Shown here piece after piece: positions 1-12,006 of a DNA stretch of 64,000 nt. Position numbers and translations under genes: made by a program. The notes beneath the pieces were generated by a model. It made no database searches. It worked only from the letters and a program-made list of their open reading frames with translations, and had not been told where the DNA came from. Positions within the stretch are counted from its first letter, which is position 1. Every line of letters begins with the position of its first letter. The DNA comes from Haematobia irritans. Its lineage: Eukaryota; Arthropoda; Insecta; Diptera; Muscidae. The stretch lies in NCBI RefSeq assembly GCF_050003625.1, contig NC_134398.1, positions 112,630,145 through 112,694,144 on the forward strand. Direction: 5' to 3'.

Positions 1-1918
1 CAGTTTGACAAAGTAGACATAAAATTTTGACAAAATTTTCTACAGCAATAAAATTTTAACAAAATTTTCTATAGAAATAAGATTTTCACAAAATTTTCTA
101 TAGAAATAAAAATGTTAACAAAACTTTCTATAGAAAGCAAATTTTGACAAAAATTTCTACAGAAATAAAATTTTAACAAAATTTTCTATAGAAATAAACT
201 TTTGACAAAATTTTCTATAGAAATAAAATCTTGGTAGATTATTTTTGGCTCGAGTGGCAACCATGATTATGAACCGAATATAATTTTAACAAAATTTTCT
301 CTAGAAATAAAATTTTGACAAAATTTTCTATAGAAATAAAATTTTGACAAAATTTTCTATAGAAATAAAATTTTGGTAGACTATTTTTGGCTCTAGTGGC
401 AACCATGATTATGAACCGATATGGACCAATTTTTGTGTGATTGGACCAATTTTGGTATGATTGTTAGCGACCATATACTAACACCACGTTTCTAATTTGA
501 ACCGGATCGGATGAATTTTGCTCCTCCAAGAGGCTCCGGAGGTCAAATCTGGAGAACGTTTTCTATGGGGGCTATATATAATTATGGACCGATATGGACC
601 AATTCTGGCACGCTTGTTAAAGATCATATACTAACACCATGTTCCAAATTACAACCGGATTGGATGAAATTTGCTTCTCTTGGAGACTTCGCAAGCCAAA
701 TCTGGGGATCGGTTTATATGGGGGCTATATATAATTATGAACCGATGTGGACCAATTTTTGCATGGTTGTTAGAGACCATATACCAATATCATGTACCAA
801 ATTTCAGGCGGATCGGATGAAATTTGCTTCTCTTTGAGGCTCCGCAACCCAAATCTGGGGGATCGGTTTATATGGGCGCTATATATAATTATGGACCGAT
901 GTAGACCAATTCTGGCACGCTTGTTAAAGATCATATACTAACACCATGTTCCAAATTACAACCGGATTGGATGAAATTTGCTTCTCTTGGAGGCTTCGCA
1001 CGCCAAATCTGGAGATCGGTTTATATGGGGTCTATATATAATTATGGACCGATGTGGATGAATTTTTGCATAGTTGTTAGAGACCATACATGTACCAAAT
1101 TTCAGCCGGATCGGATGAAATTTGCTTCTCTTTGAGGCTCCGCAAGCCAAATCTGGGGATCGGTTTATATGGGGGCTATATATAATTATGGACCGATGTG
1201 GACCAATTTGTGTATGATTGTTAGAGACCATATACCAATACCATGTACCAAATTTCAGCCGGATCGGATGAAATATGCTTCTCTTTGAGGCTCCGCAAGC
1301 CAAATCTGGGGATCGGTTTATATGGGGGCTATATATAATTATAGATCGATGTGGACCAATTTTTGCATGGTTGTTAGAGACCATATACTAACACCATGCA
1401 CCAAATTTTAGCCGGATCGGATGAAATTAGCTTCTCTTTTAGGCTCCGCAAGCCAAATCTGGGGATCGGTTTATATGGGGGCTATATATAATTATGGACC
1501 GATGTGGACCAATTTTTGCATGGTTATTAGAGACCATACACCAACACCATGTACCAAATTTCAGCCGGATCGGATGAAATATGCTTCTGTTAGAGGCTTC
1601 ACAAGCCAAATCTGAGGGTCCCTTTATACGGGGGCTATACGTAAAAGTGGACCGATATGGCCCATTTTCAATACCATCCGACCTACATCGATAACAACTA
1701 CTTGTGCCAAGTTTCAAGTCGATAGCTTGTTCCGTTCGGAAGTTAGCGTGATTTCAACAGACGGACGGACGGACGGACGGACATGCTTAGATCGACTCAG
1801 AATTTCACCACGACCCAGAATATATATACTTTATGGGGTCTTAGAGCAATATTTCGATGTGTTACAAACGGAATGACAAAGTTAATATACCCCCATCCTA
1901 TGATGGAGGGTATAAAAA
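1..1918 (+). repeat. Muscid tandem-unit repeat element, copy 1 (5' end outside window)
   Basis: This is a composite repeat. It opens with AT-rich tandem units of about 23-24 bp, core TTTTGACAAAATTTTCTATAG (positions 1-235 and 275-372). About seven units of roughly 150 bp follow, each containing GGGGGCTATATATAATTATG (starts near 565, 718, 870, 1025, 1168, 1322, 1474). Next come a conserved tail, a GGAC microsatellite (1749-1780) and the end GGAGGGTATAAAAA. The same order recurs at 3.8, 9.8 (reverse), 29.7 and 35.8 kb. The plan recalls dipteran mini-me/DINE-type non-autonomous elements, but I cannot assign a superfamily. Long open frames occur on both strands because the unit length is close to a multiple of three; I do not call them genes. 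Confidence 0.85.
1749..1780 (+). repeat. (GGAC)n microsatellite in muscid repeat
   Basis: Short tetranucleotide tract of ACGG/GGAC units. Equivalent tracts of different length lie at 5224-5243, 9966-10012 (as GTCC) and 31656-31699, always at the same place in the parent repeat. The microsatellite is therefore inherited with the element and varies in length between copies. Confidence 0.9.
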
Positions 1919-1930
1919 GCACAAAAGTGT

Positions 1931-2159
1931 CAACTTTATCAACCTTGGATTAATGTAAATATAATGTTACTTGAATTTTGTTTGAGAGTGAGAGCATGTA
2001 TTGAGAGCAATGCAATGGGTATGTTGTGTATATCTGAGCGTGGGGATGTTTTTATTTTTGTTCTTTCAGTGGTTTGTGTGTGTGTTTGTTATTCGCGGAT
2101 GGTTTATTTTTCTGGTTGTGGTATTGTTTTCAATAAAGGCACATGTGTTTTTGTTGTTG
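1931..2159. repeat. Partial unit 1 of a segmental tandem duplication
   Basis: This stretch matches 2764-2999 closely; shared landmarks are GAGAGTGAGAGCATG, TGTTGTGTATATCTGAGCGT and GGCACATGTGTTTTTGTTG. It stops where a CACAG-ended insertion begins (2160 onward, after GTTGTTGTA). The same sequence continues at 2999 without that insertion. It is the first, truncated member of the series whose second and third members occupy 2764-6484 and 6487-9480. Confidence 0.75.
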
Positions 2160-2760
2160 TACACAGAAAAAAAGTGTCTCGTAAATTTAAGAAAATTTTT
2201 ACAATAATTTATTACAAGAATTTTCCAGAATTTTAGTTCATTTTTCGTATCTTTAACGAAAATTAACTACTCGAAAGGAAATTTTACAAATTTTAAGTAG
2301 CAATCGTTTAGTTCATAGCCTACAAAATACGATGGAAATTTCCTTAAAAATTTTCTTAACTGGTAGTTAATAATTCTTTCGTCATACTATAAAACTACTT
2401 ATGAAATGTAAAATACTTTCTAAGTAATAAGTATAATTTACTATAAAGAGTTTTTGTATGAGAAAATATTTTTTTACGAAAATTGAACTTGAAAGCGGAT
2501 AGCAATTTCTTACTGGCAATTCCTATAGTTAATAATAGTTGGTAAAACATTTCTCAATGAAATATTTGTAGTTCACATGTAATTAAATTTATTGACATTT
2601 TCGTCAAAAATGGGTAGATATCATTTCATGAAGTTTTTGCTAATTTTAAGTTAAACGTTTCATCGTTCTTATACTGATATGCATTTAAGAGTATTGTTTT
2701 TAGAGTAAATTGTGGACAGATGCGATTAACTAATGCATAGTACAGAGATGTTTCTCCACA
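2160..2760. other. AT-rich insertion with one CACAG-type terminus; no gene
   Basis: Begins TA-CACAGAAAAAAAGTG directly after sequence that is uninterrupted at 2999, so it looks like the left end of a CAC-ended MITE. I cannot find the matching right end before 2760, so it is probably truncated or recombined. No coding potential was seen. Confidence 0.4.
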
Positions 2761-3352
2761 AAGTGGAATATGTTTAATGTAAAGATGATGTTACTTGAAA
2801 ATTTTTTTGAGAGTGAGAGCATGCAATGCAATAATGAGAAATGGTAGCGAGTGATGGGGATGTTGTGTATATCTGAGCGTGGGGTTGTTTTTATTTTTGT
2901 TGTTTCAGGGGTTTGTGTGTGTGTTTATTATTCGCGAATGGTTTATTTGGATGGATGAGGTGTTATTTTCAATGAAGGCACATGTGTTTTTGTTGTTGTA
3001 GAAATGTTTTGGTTTTGCTTGGTTTTGTTTGGCATGTTTCAGTTGTATAGTTGGCGTTGGCGTGGGCTGTTGCACCTTTTTAGCAAGTATGTAACAAGGG
3101 AATATAAAGGTATGGAATATTTTGGTTTTTTGAGACATATATTGGTGTTTGTTTATTAAAACTTTTAAATGAAAGTTATTAATATTTTAGCGATGATGTG
3201 TACAATGGCGAAGTGATGATCGGTAGCTTAGAAAAAAGTTATTAAGAATGTTCAATATTTAGGAAAAAATGCTGAAATGGAAAGTATATTGAAATTGTTT
3301 TATCTAATTTAATTTTTATTATTCAATGTAAAAAATAAATATTCAATTTCAG

Positions 3353-5990
3353 AGTAACTCCAGATGAATTTGGAAAATTGTTTGTTACACCTCAGCGTAT
3401 AGTTTAATCATAAATAGGTAAGTGTTCTTTTTTCAATGTGGTTTTCTTTTAAAAAATAATATTCTTTATGTATATTATTATTTGCTAATTATTATTATTA
3501 TTATTTTTTTTACCAGTTTCATTTTTTTTCTTTGTTGTAAAAAATATTTAATTCAAGAGCAACCCCAGATGGATTCGGGCAAATTTTTATATTTCTCCTC
3601 AGCGTAAAGTTTAATAGAGAAGTGGTAAGTTTTCTTTTAAAAATTGGCTTTCTTTTCACTAGAATATTTACGTTTTTATGACCTTTTTATTATCAAGATT
3701 ACAGGTTTTTAATACCTTATTTTAGTATTACTTTAATCAAATATTTTTGGAAACCAATTTAATATTTTTAATGTTAAAACAAGTATATACGGCCGTAAGT
3801 TCGGCCAGGCCGAAGCTTATGTACCCTCCATCATGCATTGCGTAGAAACTTCTTCTAAACACTGCCATCCAGAATCGAATTACTTAAGTTGCGGTAACGC
3901 TTGCCGATGGCAAGGTATCTTAAAACCTCCTAACACCATCTTCTAAATTGTATGTAAGTCCATACGTGGTATATATTAAATCAAAAAAGATCGATCCAAT
4001 ACGTTATAATTCAGTTTGACAAAGTAGACATAAAATTTTGACAAAATTTTCTACAGAAATAAAATTTTAACAAAATTTTCTATAGAAATAACATTTTCAC
4101 AAAATTTTCTATAGAAATAAAAATTTTGACAAAATTTGCTATAGAAAGAAAATTTTGACAAAAATTTCTACGGAAATAAAAGTTTAACAAAATCTTCTAT
4201 AGAAATAAACTTTTGACAAAATTTTCTATAGAAATAAAATCTTGGTAGATTATGTTTGGCTCGAGTGGCAACCATGATTATGAACCGAATAAAATTTGAA
4301 CAAAATTTTCTATAGAAATAAAATTTTGACAAAATTTTCTATAGAAATAAAATTTTGACAATGATGAAAATTTTAATAAAAATTTAACAAATTTTTATCT
4401 AGAAATAAAATTTTGACAAAATTTTCTATAGAAATAAAATTTTGGTAGATTATTTTTGGCTCTAGTGGCAAACATGATTATGAACCGATATGGACCAATT
4501 TTTGTGTGATTGGACCAATCTTGGTATGGTTGTTAGAGACCATATACTAACACCACGTTCCTAATTTGAACCGGATCGGATGAATTTTGCTCCTCCAAGA
4601 GGCTCCGGAGGTCAAATCTGGAGAACGTTTTATATGGGGGCTATATATAATTATGGACCGATATGGACCAATTCTGGCACGGTTGTTAAAGATCATATAC
4701 TAACACCATGTTCCAAATTACAACCGGATTGGATGCAATTTGCTTCTCTTTGAGGCTTCGCAAACCAAATCTGGAGATCGGTTTATATGGGGGCTATATA
4801 TAATTATGGACCGATATGGACCAATTTTTGCATGGTTGTTAGAGACCATATACCAACACCATATACCAAATTTCAGCCGGATCGGATGAAATATGCTTCT
4901 GTTAGAAGCTCCACAAGTCAAATCTGGGGATCGGTTTATATGGGGGCTATATATAATTATGGACCGATGTGGACCAATTTTTGCATGGTTGTTAGAGACC
5001 ATATACCAACACCATATACCAAATTTCAGCCGGATCGGATGAAATATGCTTCTGTTAGAAGCTCCACAAGCCAAATCTGAGGGTCCCTTTATATGGGGCT
5101 ATACGTAAAAGTGGACCGATATGGCCCATTTTCAATACCATCCGACCTACATCGATAACAACTACTTGTGCCAAGTTTCAAGTCGATAGCTTGTTTCGTT
5201 CGAAAGTTAGCGTGATTTCAACAGACGGACGGACGGACGGACATGCTCAGATCGACTGAGAATTTCACCACGACCCAGAATATATATACTTTATGGGGTC
5301 TTAGAGCAATATTTCGATGTGTTACAAACGGAATGACAAAGTTAATATACCCCCATCCTATGATGGAGGGTATAAAAACAAATATTTAATTTCAGAATAA
5401 CAATTTGGAAACATTTTTAAGAATTGGTAAGCTTTCTTTAACATTCTTTTAACCAGAATATTTACTTTTTTATGCATATTATTTCTTTAATTAGATCTTT
5501 TGGAAACCAATTTAATGTTTTTTATTTAATGTTAAAAATAAATATTTAATTTCAGAGTAACTCCAAATGAATTTCGATAACTTTTTAACCTCAGCGTACA
5601 ATTTAATAGAGAATTGGTAAGTTTTATACTAAAACTTTGGCTTTCTTTTAACAAGAATATTTATTGTATTATGTCCTTCACATGGATAACAATACAATTT
5701 TATGAGTTAATATATTACTTTATTCATTATTTCTCTGATTGTTTCAGGTACAAACTGTATGAGGTACGTTTATCTTAGAAAAGTTGAATTCCTTACACCA
5801 TTTAATAAAATGCCCCCAAATATGGTAAGTTACAAGCTAATTTAAAGAGCTAAAAAATTATATTTTATTACATGTTAATTTTTAACAATTTTCATTATTC
5901 CTTCCATTTTTTCCAGCAAGATATGTGAAAAATATACTTACGATGAATAAAAAACTAAGGAAAAGTCAAAATGTCCAAAAAGCGAGTTAA
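3353..5990 (+). other. Ladder of short exon-like segments with splice sites (possible non-coding or micropeptide transcript)
   Basis: Short segments are bounded by TTTCAG on the left and GGTAAG on the right: 3353-3417, 3558-3624 (acceptor decayed to TTCAAG), 5396-5426, 5556-5616 and 5748-5824. A last acceptor after a pyrimidine tract lies at 5916. Several begin AGTAACYCC and end GAATTG before the donor, so they are tandem copies of one ancestral exon. The longest frame I can join runs from the ATG near 5567 through the 5616/5748 junction and is only 26 codons. I recognise no product. It could be a lncRNA, a 5' leader or decayed splice signals within a satellite. The ladder is repeated, more decayed, in unit 3 (6972-6987, 7152-7215 and others). 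Confidence 0.45.
3781..5378 (+). repeat. Muscid tandem-unit repeat element, copy 2 (complete)
   Basis: Full-length copy running from AAGTATATACGGCCGTAAGT to GGAGGGTATAAAAA. Near the two ends sit TACCCTCCAYCAT and ATGRTGGAGGGTATA, which are reverse complements, so the element has subterminal inverted sequence. Sister unit 3 is uninterrupted at about 7112-7135, which fixes the insertion to within a few bases in an AAAAC/AAAACA context. It has three to four of the 150-bp units, fewer than copy 1. The 24-bp AT satellite lies at 4013-4445 and the GGAC tract at 5224-5243. Confidence 0.85.
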
Positions 5991-7466
5991 AATAAACTAC
6001 TTTCTTGTTTCACGTGGTCATAATTTTTATTCACATAAACATTGTATTAAGAACTTTCATCATAAGTTTTTATAATAAAGTACTTTTGCTTAAAGAAAGT
6101 TTAATTTTAATGTATGGAAATTTTCATAATAGTAAAACGGTTTGTTGTTCCTTTAATTATTTAATTTCTCTGTACTGTGGAACGATTGATTTAAAAATAG
6201 TTTAGTCGTCGACATTTTAAAGGGACTGTTAACCAATTTTTATTATCGGGTTTGCCAAAAAATAAGCAAGTAAACTAAAATAATACTGACTTTTTAACTT
6301 GGTAGGGGTATATAAATCTTATGGTGTTGTAAAAATGAACTAAAATACAATGTTATGGATTAACTAAAATTTAAGAGAATTATAAACTAGACAAGTTGAA
6401 AAAAATCTTAAGGGCTAAATCATGGTCAATATTACTACAGTTTAGTTCATTTTGCAATGGAAAAGGGTTCACTGTTTTTTCAGTGTAGGAATGTTTGGGG
6501 TTTGCATGTTTTTTGGTTTTGTTTGGCATGCTTTAGTTGGCGTTGGCGTGGGCTGCTGCATCTTTTCAGCAGATATGCAGATATTTTTTGAAATATATTA
6601 ACGTTTGCTTATTAAGCGTTGAGTTAGTAATATATTAGTGATGAGATATACGATGGTGATCGGAAGCGTAGAAAAAAGTCATTAAGAATGTTCAATATTT
6701 AAGAAAAAATGCTGAAATGGAAAGTATATTGAAATTGTTTTATAGAAATCTAATTTTTATTATTCAATGTAAAAAATAAAATTCAATTTCATAGTAACCC
6801 CGGATGAAGTTGGAAATTTTTTTGTTACACCTCAGCGTATAGTTTAATCATAAATTGGCAAGTATTCTTTATAAAAAGAGTATTTTTTATGTATATTATT
6901 ATTTGTTAATTAATTTTTTGGAAACCAGTTTAATGGTTTTTTGTTGTAAAAAAGCAAATATTTAATTTCAGATTTAATGGAAAATTGGTAAATTTTCTTT
7001 TAAAAATTGAATTACCTTTAACTAGAATGTTTACCATTTTATGACCATTTTATCATACAAAATTAATGCTTTATTTTAGTATTTCGTTAATCAAATTTTT
7101 GGAAACCAATTTAATATTTTTAATGTAAAAGAAAGAAATATTTAATTTCAGAATAACCCCTTAACAATTTGGAAAAAAATTATTACTCCTCTGCTTATAA
7201 TTTAATAGTGAATTGGTAAGGTTTCTTTTACTTTCTTTTAACCAGAATATTTAGTTTTTTATGCATATTATTATTTCTGCAATTAGTTTTTTTTGGAATC
7301 CAATTTAATGTTTTTATTTAATGTAAAAAATAAATATTTATTGCAGAGTAACCCCAAATGAATCTGGACAATTTAACTAGATAACAACACATCGATAACA
7401 ACACAGTGTTATGAGTTAATATGGTATACTTCATTATTTCTCTAATTGTTTCAGGTACAAATTTTA

Positions 7467-7981
7467 CACTAAAAAAAAAGTGAACTTTCTATTTCACTAA
7501 AGCCAATTTAACTTTACTTTAGTTCATAGAAATATTATGTTTGGAGAAAGTTTTCTTTACTCTAATATTTTTTTGTGTACGTTAGTTAAATTAACTAAGC
7601 CCGAGGAAAAAATATACTCAAATGAAACATAAAGATTAACTAAATTCGTGTCTTTCACAAAATAGTTCAGAATTTTTTTAAATTTGTAAATTTTACCAAA
7701 AATTCGTCCATCGTGAACTTCGTATGTCACTAAAGACATTCTTGCATTTTTGAACTCCAAGTTTTTTCTTCAAACTACAAAATTTTCTTTAACAAGTGAA
7801 AAAACTTAGTTATGTCTAATAAATTTTCTTGTATTTGTCGAAAAATATTTACTTATTTTTATGACATCGGTGTGATGCCAACGTTTGTAATACTGTTTAG
7901 TTAAAATTTTCTACAAATATTAAAAATTTTCTAAAATTAACCGAAAGTTTTCTTCCTGGTGGGTTCACTGTTCTTTCAGTG
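7467..7981. mobile_element. CACTA/G-ended MITE, 515 bp, TA duplication, empty site present
   Basis: The ends are CACTAAAAAAAAAGTGAAC and, reversed, CACTGAAAGAACAGTGAACC. TA flanks both sides (7465-7466 and 7982-7983). Unit 2 has a single TA at the equivalent place (5758-5759), so insertion boundaries are read directly. Related copies lie at 13290-15175 (split), 19292-19774 and 45158-46583. It has no transposase, so it must be moved in trans. Confidence 0.85.
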
Positions 7982-8324
7982 TATGAGATAAGAAAAGTTG
8001 AATTCGTTACACCACTTTATAAAATGCCCCAAAATACAAAGAATTAAAAACTTATATTTTATTACATGGTGTTAATTTTTAACAATTTTCATTAGTCCTT
8101 CCATTTCTTTTAGCAAGATATGTGAAAAATATACCTACGATGAATAAAAAACTAAGGATAAGTCCAAACAGCGAATTAAAATAAACTACTTTCTTGTTCC
8201 ACGTGGCCGTAATTTTTATTCACAAAAGCCATTGTGTTAGGAACAAGCATCATGATTTTGTATAATAAAGTAGTTTTGATTAAAGAAAGTTTACTTTTAA
8301 TGTATGAAAATGTTCAAATTAGTA

Positions 8325-9123
8325 CACACAAAAAAATAAAATATGAATTTGTACATAAATGTGTACATTTTTGAAAATTTATGGACTCTTTCATGAAATA
8401 GATGTATTTTTTTTATTCGTAAATACTTGTTATTAAATTAAGCAATTTTTAATAATGTGCATGGATTCTTCCATAAAATTAATGAAACTTTACATAATAT
8501 ATCCAAAAATACCGGTTTTCTCTTAGCATGAGAGAGCCACAACATAGAGTTACTCTCATATGTATACAATACAAGCATACAAAACAAGACAAAAACCAAA
8601 CATAACGTTTTTGAAGGCAACACGTGGCTTTGCTGTGTTTGGTTTTTTCAGTTCAGTTTGAGTCGCCGTCGCGATTCAAAGATTATTTATTGCTGAAAAA
8701 GGTTGACGAAATAAAACAATTTTATTAATTAACTGGAATCATTGGTGCTCATATTTATAACTAATAAAAAATGTTATAAAATGTGTTTTACTCGCAGGAC
8801 TTTAATGCGGTTTTTAATAAATGTGTTCATACATTTTGACCAATTAAGAATTAGGGGAAAATCGAAAAGAAAAAAGAAGAGATATATTTAATGCATGATA
8901 TTTTTAATATATATTATGTAAAAATACATATTTCTCAATGTCGAAAATTATGTATACTACATTTATAAAATTACAAATTTCATTAATATTATGTATACAT
9001 TCGTAGTCAATGAAAACCTGTATTTTTTAATTTATGAACTTTTTTCATATAATTTATGAATTCCGTGTTTGGAAAATTTTTGGGAACACTATTCATACAA
9101 TAAATGAATTACTTTTTTGTGTG
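8325..9123. mobile_element. CACACAAAAAA-ended MITE, 799 bp, TA duplication, empty site present
   Basis: The termini CACACAAAAAAATA and TTTTTTGTGTG are inverted, and TA lies on both sides (8323-8324, 9124-9125). Unit 2 is uninterrupted here, with one TA at 6133-6134. The interior has no open frame of interest. A longer, reverse-oriented relative occupies about 9481-12004. Confidence 0.85.
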
Positions 9124-9830
9124 TATAACGGTTTTGTTGTTCATTTAATTATTTAATTTCTCTGTACTGTGGAATGATTGATTTAAAAATAGTTTAGTCG
9201 TCGACATTTTAAAGAGACTGTTAACCAAATTTTATTATCGGGTTTCCTAAAAATAATCAAGTTAACGAAAATAATACTGACTTTTTAACTTGGTAGGGTT
9301 ATATGAATATTACGGTGTTGTAAAATTGAACTAAAGTACAATACCATAGATGAACTAAAATTGAAGAGAATTATAAACTAGACAAACAGAAAAAAATCTT
9401 AAGGGCTAAATCATGGTCAATATTACTACAGTTTAGTTTATTTTGTAATGGAAAAGGGTTCACTGTTTTTTTCTGTGCAGTAAATGTGACGATCAAATAA
9501 AATTTGAATATCAAGAGAGTATAGAAATGCATAAATAAATATCATTACAAGAAATTCATAAATTATATGAGAATTAAAAATCGATATAAACTGGAGCATT
9601 GGTACACCATAAAATATCGCTTTTTTAATATATTACCAAGCACATTCTGCTTCAAATATATATTTTTTCAGAATTTTTTCAATATAATAAAAAATATATA
9701 TAATATAAAAAATATATAATATAAAAAAATAATAAAATATAATAATCTTCGAATTACAATGGCGACTTAAACCGAACTGAAAACATGAAACCAGCAGACG
9801 CAAGTGTTGCCTTCAAAAGCGTTATGTTTG

Positions 9831-11735
9831 TTTTTTTATACCCTCCACCATAGGATGGGGGTATATTAACTTTGTCATTCCGTTTGTAACACATCGAAAT
9901 ATTGCTCTAAGACCCCATAAAGTATATATATTCTGGGTCGTGGTGAAATTCTGAGTCGATCTAAGCATGTCCGTCCGTCCGTCCGTCTGTCCGGCTGTCC
10001 GTCCGTCTGTGGAAATCACGCTAACTTCCGAACGAAACAAGCTATCGACTTGAAACTTGGCACAAGTAGTTGCTATTGATGTAGGTCGGATGGTATTGAA
10101 AATGGGCCATATCGGACCACGTTTACGTATAGCCCCCATATAAACCGATCCCCAGATTTGACCTCCGGAGCCTCTTGGAGGGGCAAAATTCATCCAATCC
10201 GGTTGAAATTTGGTACCTGATGTAAGTATACGGCCTCTAACAACCATGCAAAAATTGGTCCATATCGGTCCATAATTATATATAGCTCCCATATAAACCG
10301 ATCCCCAGATTTGACCACCGGAGCCTCTTGGAGGAGCAAAATTCATCCGATTCGGTTGAAATTTAGTACGTGGTCTTAGTATACGGTTTTTAACAACCAT
10401 GCAAAAATTGGTCCATATCGGTCCATAATTATATATAGCCCCCATATAAACCGATCCCCAGATTTGAACTCCGGAGCCTCTTGGAAGAGCAAAATTCATC
10501 CGATCCAGTTGAAATTTGGTACGTGGTGTTAGTATATGGTCTCTAACAACCATGCAAAAATTGGTCCATAGCGGTCCATAATTATATATAGTTCCCATAT
10601 AACCCGTCCCCAGATTTGACGTCCGGAACCTCTTGGAGGAGCAAAAGTCATCCGATACGGTTGAAATTTGGTACATTTTGTCAATATATGGCCTCTAACA
10701 GCCATGTAAAAATTGGTCCATACCGGTCTTTAGTTATATATAGCTGATGACTTATTACACAAAAATTGGTCCATATCGCCAAAAATAATCTACCAAAACT
10801 TTATTTCCATAGAAAATTTTGTCAAATTTTATTACTATAGAAAGTTTTGTCAAAATTTCATTTCTATAGAAAGTTTTGTCAAAAGTTTATTTCTATACAA
10901 ATGTTTGTCAAAATTTTATTTCCATAGAAAATTTTGTCAAAATTTTATTTCTATAGAAAATTTTGTAATCTACCTAAACTTTATTTCCATAGAAAATTTT
11001 GTCAAATTTTATTACTATAGAAAGTTTTGTTAAAATTTCATTTCTATAGAAAGTTTTGTCAAAAGTTTATTTCTATAGAAATGTTTGTCAAAATTTTATT
11101 TCTATAGAAAATTTTGTAAAAAATTTATTTCTGTAGAAAATTTTGTCAACATTTTATTTCTATACAAAATTTTGTCAAAATTTTATTTCTATACAATATT
11201 TTGTCAACATTTTATTTCTATAGAAATTTTTGTCAAAATTGTATTGCTATAGAAAATTTTGTCAACATTTTACTTCCATAGAAAATTTTGTCAACATTTT
11301 ATTTCTATAGAAAATTTTGTCAAGTTTTTATTTCTATAGAAAATTTTGTCAAATTTTTATTTCTATAGAAAATTTTGTCAAATTTTTATTTCTATAGAAA
11401 ATTTTGTCAAAATTTTATTTCTATAGAAAATTTTGTCAAGGTTTCATTTCTATAGAAAATTTTGTCAAAATTTTATTTCTATAGAAAATTTTGTCAAACT
11501 AGATTATATACGTATTTAATCGGCCTTTTTTTGTTTAATATATACCCCGTATGGGCTAACTTACAATTTAGAAGACAGTGTTAAAAAGTTTTACGATACC
11601 TTGCCATCGGCAAGTGTTATCGCAACCCAAGTAATTCCATTGTGGATGACAGCCTTTAGTAGAAGTTCCTACGCAATCCATGGTGGAGGGTACATAAGAT
11701 TCGGCCTGGCCGAACTTACGGCCGTATATACTTGT
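9831..11735 (-). repeat. Muscid tandem-unit repeat element, copy 3 (reverse, nested)
   Basis: On the minus strand it runs from AACAAGTATATACGGCCGTA (11735) to GGAGGGTATAAAAA (9840). It lies inside the CACACAAAAAA-family copy, and the host sequence on either side rejoins by comparison with 8570-8610. It contains three to four 150-bp units (10130-10740) and an expanded 24-bp satellite. A 284-codon open frame on the minus strand (9822-10676) is the tandem unit read through and ends in the tail sequence; I treat it as non-coding. Confidence 0.85.
10790..11506 (-). repeat. 24-bp AT-rich satellite, about 30 units
   Basis: Tandem units of the form ATTTTATTTCTATAGAAAA with TTTTGTCAAA between them. 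A larger block repeats: 10795-10880 recurs at 10978-11065 with nearly the same variants, so the array grew by duplication of groups of units as well as single units. It forms the 5' part of muscid repeat copy 3. Confidence 0.9.
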
Positions 11736-12006
11736 TTTTGTCTCGTATTATATGCTTGTATTGCATACATATGAGAGTAACTCTATGTTGTGGCTCTCTC
11801 AATCTAAGAGAAAACCAGTATTTGTGGATATATTATGTAAAGTTCCATTAATTTTATGAAAGAGTCCATAAACTTTATTAAAAATAATAACAACTATTTA
11901 CGAAGAAATATATTTCGTAAACGTACATCTATTATGGAAGAGTTCATAAATTTTTCAAAACGTACAAATTTATGTACAAATTCATATTTTATTTTTTTTT
12001 TTTGTA

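Larger units (their letters stand above)
2764..6484. repeat. Segmental duplication unit 2 (contains muscid repeat copy 2)
   Basis: Unit 2 aligns with unit 3 (6487-9480) along its length once insertions are set aside. Both share the TTGGCGTTGGCGTGGGCTG segment (near 3050 and 6540), the series of exon-like segments, and a 3' part around CAAGATATGTGAAAAATATA (5917 and 8115). They also share the tail ending GAAAAGGGTTCACTG. Unit 2 alone holds the muscid repeat at 3781-5378. Unit 3 alone holds MITEs at 7467-7981 and 8325-9123. Each unit therefore supplies the empty site for insertions in the other. Confidence 0.8.
6487..9480. repeat. Segmental duplication unit 3
   Basis: Diverged copy of unit 2, interrupted by two MITEs. 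Its exon-like segments keep the order of unit 2, but several splice signals have changed (for example GGCAAG at 6858 and a 16-nt segment at 6972-6987). The last 350 bp (9126-9480) match 6135-6484. No conserved open frame links the two units, which argues against protein coding constraint here. Confidence 0.75.
9481..12004 (-). mobile_element. Second copy of the CACACAAAAAA family, reversed and interrupted
   Basis: Positions 11736-12004 and 9785-9830, read on the minus strand, match the left part of the 8325-9123 element. They also match sequence continuing past 8640 (shared CCACAACATAGAGTTACTCTC). The copy is split at 9831-11735 by muscid repeat copy 3. Its left limit is uncertain because the expected terminus has eroded; the right end is also reduced, to TTTG before TA (12005-12006). 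Confidence 0.6.

Noticed and set aside
956..1384. 142-codon minus-strand open frame and the 118-codon one at 4718-5074
   Set aside because: Antisense reading of the same 150-bp units.
9822..10676. 284-codon minus-strand open frame
   Set aside because: Same tandem repeat in a reversed copy, ending in the microsatellite and tail; no coding support.
10790..11506. CRISPR-like regular array
   Set aside because: No unique spacers; it is a simple 24-bp satellite in eukaryotic DNA.
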